A model generated the notes under the pieces. The model was not told the origin of the DNA, did not search any database, and worked only from the letters and a program-made list of their open reading frames with translations. Source: Opitutaceae bacterium (GTDB lineage Bacteria; Verrucomicrobiota; Verrucomicrobiia; Opitutales; Opitutaceae). From it: a stretch of 64,000 nucleotides of DNA. Positions within the stretch are counted from its first letter, which is position 1; every line of letters starts with the position of its first letter. Made by a program: the position numbers and the translations under genes. The stretch covers positions 234,355 to 298,354 of the forward strand of contig JACKPU010000004.1 in assembly GCA_024233285.1 (NCBI GenBank), in the 5' to 3' direction. Below are positions 59,488-64,000 of the stretch, piece by piece.

Positions 59488-61944
59488 ATGAAAATTTCTC
59501 TCAATTGGCTCAAAGATTACATCGCTCTGGAGGCTTCGCCCGAGGAGATCAGTCGCGCGATCACCTTTCTCGGCTTCGAGGTCGAGGAAGTGATTCACAC
59601 CGGTGCACCAAAACTGGACAATGTGGTCGTCGGTGAAATCCTCACGCGAGACAAGCATCCCAACGCGGACAAGCTCTCGGTTTGCACGGTTGATGTCGGT
59701 CCGGCTGGTGGAGTTAAAACCATCGTTTGCGGCGCGCCGAATTGTGATGCGGGCAAGCGCGTGATTGTGGCTTTGCCGGGCGCCGTTTTACCCGGCGACT
59801 TTGCGATCAAAAAGTCCAAGATCCGTGGTCAGGAATCCGAGGGCATGCTTTGTGCCACGGATGAGATCGGCCTTGGCGGCGAGCATGCGGGGATTCTCTT
59901 GCTCGACGGTTCGCCTGCGCTCGGCACGCCGGCCAACGAGGTGCTGCCGGCCGGCGATGTGGTCTTTGACGTTGAGATCACGCCCAACCGTCCGGATTGC
60001 CAATCCCACCTCGGCATCGCGCGTGAGCTCGCGGCATGGTTCAAGCTGGAGCTCAATTACCCGCAGACCAAATGCCATGGCGTGCCGGCCAATGCGGACG
60101 AGCGCAAGGACTTGCTGTCTGGCGTGCAGGTGGACGCCCCGACCGATTGCCCGCTTTATACCGCGCATGTCATCACCGGTGTGAAGGTGGGACCGAGTCC
60201 GGAATGGCTCCAAACGCGATTGAACGCGGTGGGGTTGCGCCCCATCAACAACATCGTCGATGTCGGCAACTTTGTGATGCTCGAATACGGTCAGCCGCTG
60301 CACGCATTCGATGCGGCCGAGCTGGGCGGTAATCGCATCGTGGTGCGTCATGCACGCCAAGGTGAGAAGATCACGACGCTCGACGAAAAGGAGCGGCGGC
60401 TTGATGAGTCGATGCTCGTCATCGCTGACGCGGAACGTCCGGTGGTCATCGCCGGCATCATGGGCGGCGAAGATTCCGGAGTGAATGCCGGCACCACCGA
60501 CATCGTGCTGGAATGTGCGATCTTCAAACGCCAGACCGTGCGCCGCACATCCAAGGCACTTGGCTTGTCGTCGGATTCGTCCTATCGTTATGAACGCGGC
60601 GTCGATCCGCACACCTCGCTCGAAGCGGCTTATCGTGCGATTGATTTGATCATTGAGACCGCGGGCGGACAGCTCGTGGGGCCGGCCTGCAAAGTGGGTG
60701 GCGATGTGCCGTGGCAATGCGAAGTGGTCGTCACGCACGATTACATCTGCGATAAACTCGGCTTCGACATTCCCGCGGAGGAAATGAAGGCCTCTTTCGA
60801 AGCGCTTGAACTTCGCGTCACGCGCGAGGAAGCCACGGAAAAGCGCGGACCGGCTTGGACCGTTTCCATTCCCAGCTGGCGACAGGACCTGGATCGGCCG
60901 ATTGATTTGGTTGAGGAAGTGCTGCGCTTGCACGGCACCGAGAAGATTCCCGCGGCGCGTTTGCTCTCGCCGGGCTTGGTCGGCGATGACGATCCGGTAG
61001 TGCTGTTCAATCGCAAGCTCACCGACTTTCTCGTCGGCCACGATTTTCACGAATGTGCGAATTACACGCTGCGTTCCGGCAAGGAACTCAGTGCATGGGT
61101 GTCGCAGACCTCCAGCGCGGAACTCTCCTTGGACAATCCCTTTGTCGCGGATCAGTCGCATTTGCGACCGACCTTGGTTTTGGGCCTGCTCGACACCCTC
61201 AAACTCAACCAAGCCCGCGGCACCGGTGCCACGCGGCTGTGTGAAGTGGGGCGGGTTTTCGTTGAGCACAACGGACAGAATTACGAATGCGCGTCCGTTG
61301 GCTTTGTCATTGCCGAGAGCGACGCCGGCACGTGGTTGAAGCGCGAACCGGCTGATTTCTACACCGTAAAGCACTACATGGGCGCTTTGGCCTCCGCCGC
61401 CGGCATCGATTTCGCCCGGCAGCCGCTCGGTGCGGTTTCGGGAGATTACCTTGGCTGGCAGCAGGAACACTCCGCTCTGGCCGGTGGCATGTCGCAAGGC
61501 TGGACCGCCCGGTTCGGCCTGCTGAACGTCGCCATGGTCAAGGCACTGGGTATTGAAGGCCGGGTTTATGCCGGCTCGTTCTCGATCCTGCCGGAAAAGC
61601 TCGCCTCGGCCAAGATTCGCCGTCGTTTCAGCGAATTCAGCCTCTATCCGGCGGCGTTGCGCGATCTCGCATTGTTGGTCGATGGCGCCCTGCCTGCCGA
61701 GGAGGTGCGCAAGCACCTGCAGAAAACCGCCCGTGCCGTGGTGGGCAATGCGTTCGCCGTCGAGGCTGTCACCGTATTCGATGTCTATCGTGGCAAAGGC
61801 GTGCCCGAGCACCAGAAGAGCATCGCCTTCAGTCTCGTTTTCCGTTCGGGGGAACGCACCCTGACCGACGAAGAGGTCAATGCGGTGTTCCAAAAAATCC
61901 AAGACGAACTCGTCACGGCGACCGGTTACACGGTGCGCAAATAA
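59488..61944 (+). CDS. pheT: phenylalanyl-tRNA synthetase beta subunit
   Basis: Product of 818 aa. Domains in order: tRNA-binding EMAP-like OB fold (about 40-150; VVGEILTRDKHPNADKLSVC), B3/B4 editing domain (NRPDCQSHLGIARELAAW), B5 domain, inactive class II core (LRPTLVLGLLDTLKLNQARG) and C-terminal FDX-ACB anticodon-binding domain (YPAALRDLALLVDGALP). A normal long-form PheT. Confidence 0.97.
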   Translation: MKISLNWLKDYIALEASPEEISRAITFLGFEVEEVIHTGAPKLDNVVVGEILTRDKHPNADKLSVCTVDVGPAGGVKTIVCGAPNCDAGKRVIVALPGAVLPGDFAIKKSKIRGQESEGMLCATDEIGLGGEHAGILLLDGSPALGTPANEVLPAGDVVFDVEITPNRPDCQSHLGIARELAAWFKLELNYPQTKCHGVPANADERKDLLSGVQVDAPTDCPLYTAHVITGVKVGPSPEWLQTRLNAVGLRPINNIVDVGNFVMLEYGQPLHAFDAAELGGNRIVVRHARQGEKITTLDEKERRLDESMLVIADAERPVVIAGIMGGEDSGVNAGTTDIVLECAIFKRQTVRRTSKALGLSSDSSYRYERGVDPHTSLEAAYRAIDLIIETAGGQLVGPACKVGGDVPWQCEVVVTHDYICDKLGFDIPAEEMKASFEALELRVTREEATEKRGPAWTVSIPSWRQDLDRPIDLVEEVLRLHGTEKIPAARLLSPGLVGDDDPVVLFNRKLTDFLVGHDFHECANYTLRSGKELSAWVSQTSSAELSLDNPFVADQSHLRPTLVLGLLDTLKLNQARGTGATRLCEVGRVFVEHNGQNYECASVGFVIAESDAGTWLKREPADFYTVKHYMGALASAAGIDFARQPLGAVSGDYLGWQQEHSALAGGMSQGWTARFGLLNVAMVKALGIEGRVYAGSFSILPEKLASAKIRRRFSEFSLYPAALRDLALLVDGALPAEEVRKHLQKTARAVVGNAFAVEAVTVFDVYRGKGVPEHQKSIAFSLVFRSGERTLTDEEVNAVFQKIQDELVTATGYTVRK

Positions 61945-61946
61945 TC

Positions 61947-62231
61947 ATGGCTGAAGACATCGACATTGATCGCGTGGCCCAACTCGCCCGCATCGCGCTT
62001 ACCCCGGAGGAAAAGGAAAAATTTGCGCGTCAGTTGCGTGAGGTGCTGCACCACATCCGTCAATTGGAACAGGTCGATGTGACCGGAGTGGAGCCGACTG
62101 CCCACGCGTTTCCTTTGCACAATGTCTGGCAGGAAGACGTGGCCGGTGCTGGATTGCCGGTCGGGGACGCCTTGCGGAACGCCCCGGCGCAACGCGACAA
62201 CATGATCGTCGTGCCCAAGGTGGTGGAGTAA
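61947..62231 (+). CDS. gatC: aspartyl/glutamyl-tRNA amidotransferase subunit C
   Basis: Product of 94 aa: IDIDRVAQLARIALTPEEKE, then LREVLHHIRQLEQVDVTGVE. Helps assemble the GatCAB complex, which forms Gln-tRNA and/or Asn-tRNA by transamidation. Starts 2 bp after pheT. Confidence 0.95.
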   Translation: MAEDIDIDRVAQLARIALTPEEKEKFARQLREVLHHIRQLEQVDVTGVEPTAHAFPLHNVWQEDVAGAGLPVGDALRNAPAQRDNMIVVPKVVE

Positions 62232-62232
62232 C

Positions 62233-63696
62233 ATGAGCACCCCTCTGTATTTTCAGACCATCGCCGCCCTGGCGGGGCGTTTGGCCGACGGTGGGATCAG
62301 TTCGGTCGAACTTACCAAAGCGATCATCGCCCGCACCGAGGCGGTCGATGACAAGGTGCATGCGTTTAACTCCCGCGATGAAGCCGATGCCTTGCGACAG
62401 GCCGCCGCTGCGGACGAGCGCCGCGCCGCCGGTCGGACGCTGGGACCGCTCGATGGCATTCCCATCGCGTTGAAGGATGTGATCGCGGTGCGTGATCAGC
62501 CGCTGACAGCCTCGAGCCGCATGCTGGCGAACTTTGTTTCGCCATATGATGCGACCGTCACGGAACGGCTGAAGAAAGCCGGTGCGGTTCTCTGGGGTCG
62601 GCTCAATCTCGACGAGTTCGCCATGGGCTCTTCGACAGAGAATTCCGCCAATCAACCCACGGCCAATCCTTGGAATTTGGACTGTGTGCCCGGCGGCTCA
62701 TCCGGCGGCAGCGCCGCGGCGATGGCGGCAGGCGAAGCGATTGCAACTCTGGGTTCGGACACGGGCGGATCGATTCGGCAGCCGGCCTCGCTTTGCGGGG
62801 TGGTGGGGCTCAAGCCGACTTACGGTCTGGTCTCGCGTTACGGCCTGATCGCCTTTGCCTCCTCGCTCGACCAAATCGGTCCCTTCACCCGCACGGTTGA
62901 GGATGCCGCGATTCTGCTGCAGGCCATCGCCGGGCATGACGAGCGCGACTCAACGTCGTTCAAAACCGAGATCCCTGATTACCGTGCCGCGCTCGAGTCC
63001 AAGCGAGGCCCATGGAAATTGGGCATCCCCAAGGAGTATTTTGGCGAAGGCCTTGACCCTGAGGTGAGCAAGGCGGTTGAGGCGGCGATTGCGTTCTACC
63101 GCGAACGGGGCTGCGAGATCGTCGAGGTATCCCTGCCGCACACCCAATACTGTCTCGATGCCTATTATGTGATCGCGACCGCCGAAGCATCTTCGAATCT
63201 CGCCCGCTACGATGGCATTCGCTACGGCCATCGCTCGAAGCAGGCTAAGGATGTCGTTGATCTGTATTACCAGTCCCGTGCCGAAGGGTTCGGTGAAGAG
63301 GTCAAGCGCCGCATCATTCTCGGCACATATGTGCTCTCCAGTGGTTACTATGATGCGTATTATCTGCGGGCGCAAAAGGTGCGGACGTTGATTCGCCAGG
63401 ACTTTCTCAACGCTTACCGGCAGGTGGATGCGCTGATAACGCCGACCTCGCCGACAGCCGCATTCAAAATCGGAGCCAAGGCGGATCCCCTCGCATTGTA
63501 TCTGTGTGACATATACACGATCGGCGTGAATCTGGCCGGATTGCCGGCCATCAGCGTGCCCTGTGGATTTACCTCGGGCGGCCTGCCGATCGGACTGCAA
63601 CTCATCGGCCAGCCGTTTGCCGAGGCCGATTTGCTGGCAATCGCGCAGGCCTACGAAAGCGGCCATGATTGGAACCAACGTTATCCCCAACTTTGA
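62233..63696 (+). CDS. gatA: aspartyl/glutamyl-tRNA amidotransferase subunit A
   Basis: Product of 487 aa, amidase signature family. The Ser-cisSer-Lys triad is visible: Lys at about 81 in GIPIALKDVI, cis-Ser at about 156 in PGGSSGGSAAAMAAG and Ser at about 180 in TLGSDTGGSIRQPAS. It supplies ammonia from glutamine to GatB. Starts 1 bp after the gatC stop. Confidence 0.97.
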   Translation: MSTPLYFQTIAALAGRLADGGISSVELTKAIIARTEAVDDKVHAFNSRDEADALRQAAAADERRAAGRTLGPLDGIPIALKDVIAVRDQPLTASSRMLANFVSPYDATVTERLKKAGAVLWGRLNLDEFAMGSSTENSANQPTANPWNLDCVPGGSSGGSAAAMAAGEAIATLGSDTGGSIRQPASLCGVVGLKPTYGLVSRYGLIAFASSLDQIGPFTRTVEDAAILLQAIAGHDERDSTSFKTEIPDYRAALESKRGPWKLGIPKEYFGEGLDPEVSKAVEAAIAFYRERGCEIVEVSLPHTQYCLDAYYVIATAEASSNLARYDGIRYGHRSKQAKDVVDLYYQSRAEGFGEEVKRRIILGTYVLSSGYYDAYYLRAQKVRTLIRQDFLNAYRQVDALITPTSPTAAFKIGAKADPLALYLCDIYTIGVNLAGLPAISVPCGFTSGGLPIGLQLIGQPFAEADLLAIAQAYESGHDWNQRYPQL

Positions 63697-63701
63697 GCGG
63701 C

Positions 63702-64000
63702 ATGGCGAAATACGAAGCAGTCATCGGTTTGGAAGTGCATGTGCAGGTGCGCACGCATTCCAAAATCTTCACCCGGGTGGCCGCGGGTTACGGGCACCCC
63801 GAAAATACCCTGACGGACCCTGTGGTGCTCGCGCTACCTGGAACGCTGCCGGTCATGAACAAGCGCGCGTTGGATGCCATCATCAAAGCCGGGCTCATGC
63901 TGGGCTGCGAAATTGCGCCGGTCTGCAAGTGGGATCGCAAAAACTATTTCTATCCCGACTCGCCGAAGAATTATCAAATATCGCAATACGACCAGCCGAT
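63702..64000 (+). CDS. gatB: aspartyl/glutamyl-tRNA amidotransferase subunit B (3' end cut)
   Basis: Begins at ATG 63702: KYEAVIGLEVHVQVRTHSKI, then LPGTLPVMNKRALDAIIKAG and KNYFYPDSPKNYQISQYDQP. These are the GatB N-terminal transamidase landmarks. Only the first 99 codons are in the window; gene continues past the right edge. Completes the gatCAB operon. Confidence 0.95.
   Translation, partial: MAKYEAVIGLEVHVQVRTHSKIFTRVAAGYGHPENTLTDPVVLALPGTLPVMNKRALDAIIKAGLMLGCEIAPVCKWDRKNYFYPDSPKNYQISQYDQP

Noticed and set aside
59788..61902. 704-aa open frame antisense to pheT
   Set aside because: Shadow of a strongly coding plus-strand gene in GC-rich DNA; no protein-like motifs.

Overview
The window looks like a chromosome segment of a Gram-negative member of the Verrucomicrobiota, probably Opitutaceae-like. 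This is inference: it rests on the moderately high GC, the outer-membrane genes (bamA, ompH/skp, lpxD, TonB-ExbB-ExbD), the gene order rplY-pth-rpsF-ssb-rplI-dnaB, and a lexA-imuA-imuB-dnaE2 cassette. No 16S rRNA gene is present to confirm it.

Bases 1 to about 22,000 are an integrative conjugative element that continues off the left edge. A leftward operon (8850 to 1) encodes a VirB/Trb-type IV secretion system in the order VirB2-B3-B4-lipoprotein-B5/TrbJ-small protein-B6/TrbL-B8-B9-B10. It then runs, with translational overlaps, into a PilP/GspC-like lipoprotein and a GspF/PilC-like platform protein, so a type IV pilus module appears to be joined to the conjugation operon. Divergent from it are a putative regulator and a stand-alone ClpB-D2-like AAA+ ATPase. 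A coiled-coil/HTH protein, an AraC regulator and a strange palindrome-rich non-coding tract follow. A second leftward operon (15886 to 12877) holds an oriT-binding-type protein, a ParA-like ATPase, a membrane coiled-coil protein and the VirD4 coupling protein. It diverges from a MobF relaxase-helicase. The 300 bp between them carry tandem GTAGTGG repeats and a hairpin, a good oriT candidate. Copies of a motif, CCTATGGGTTTAT, sit at the promoters of the divergent transfer operons. Two small genes and a large serine recombinase close the element; imperfect palindromes that could be attachment sites lie just beyond it.

Bases 22,100 to 38,700 are accessory cargo: an SRAP protein, a DUF4238 protein, and a LexA-ImuA-ImuB-DnaE2 mutasome with two LexA-like operators. 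Next, on the minus strand, is a compact seven-gene operon (37550 to 31794): DUF6932 nucleotidyltransferase-like, XRE-ImmA/IrrE, zinc-ribbon-DUF4186, radical SAM, adenine-methyltransferase-like, ASCH-domain and P-loop nucleotide kinase genes, followed by a DUF3800 gene. The genes overlap or nearly touch, and a perfect 24-bp operator lies in front of the first. The mixture resembles what is needed to make, phosphorylate, recognise or exclude a modified nucleotide, and it is the best candidate here for an undescribed system. The accessory region ends at the 3' end of a tRNA-Asn gene next to a long imperfect inverted repeat.

Bases 39,188 to 64,000 are core chromosome: rplY, pth, rpsF, ssb, rplI and dnaB; the outer-membrane biogenesis run bamA-ompH-lpxD; prs, a DegQ-type protease and pyrE; a fused XRE-metallo-beta-lactamase protein with an altered metal motif; and a leftward ExbB-ExbD-ExbD-TonB-TPR-coiled-coil cluster. 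Then come tRNAs for Gln, Thr and Lys (a tRNA-Pro lies earlier), rpmI-rplT, pheS-pheT and gatC-gatA-gatB, with gatB cut by the right edge.
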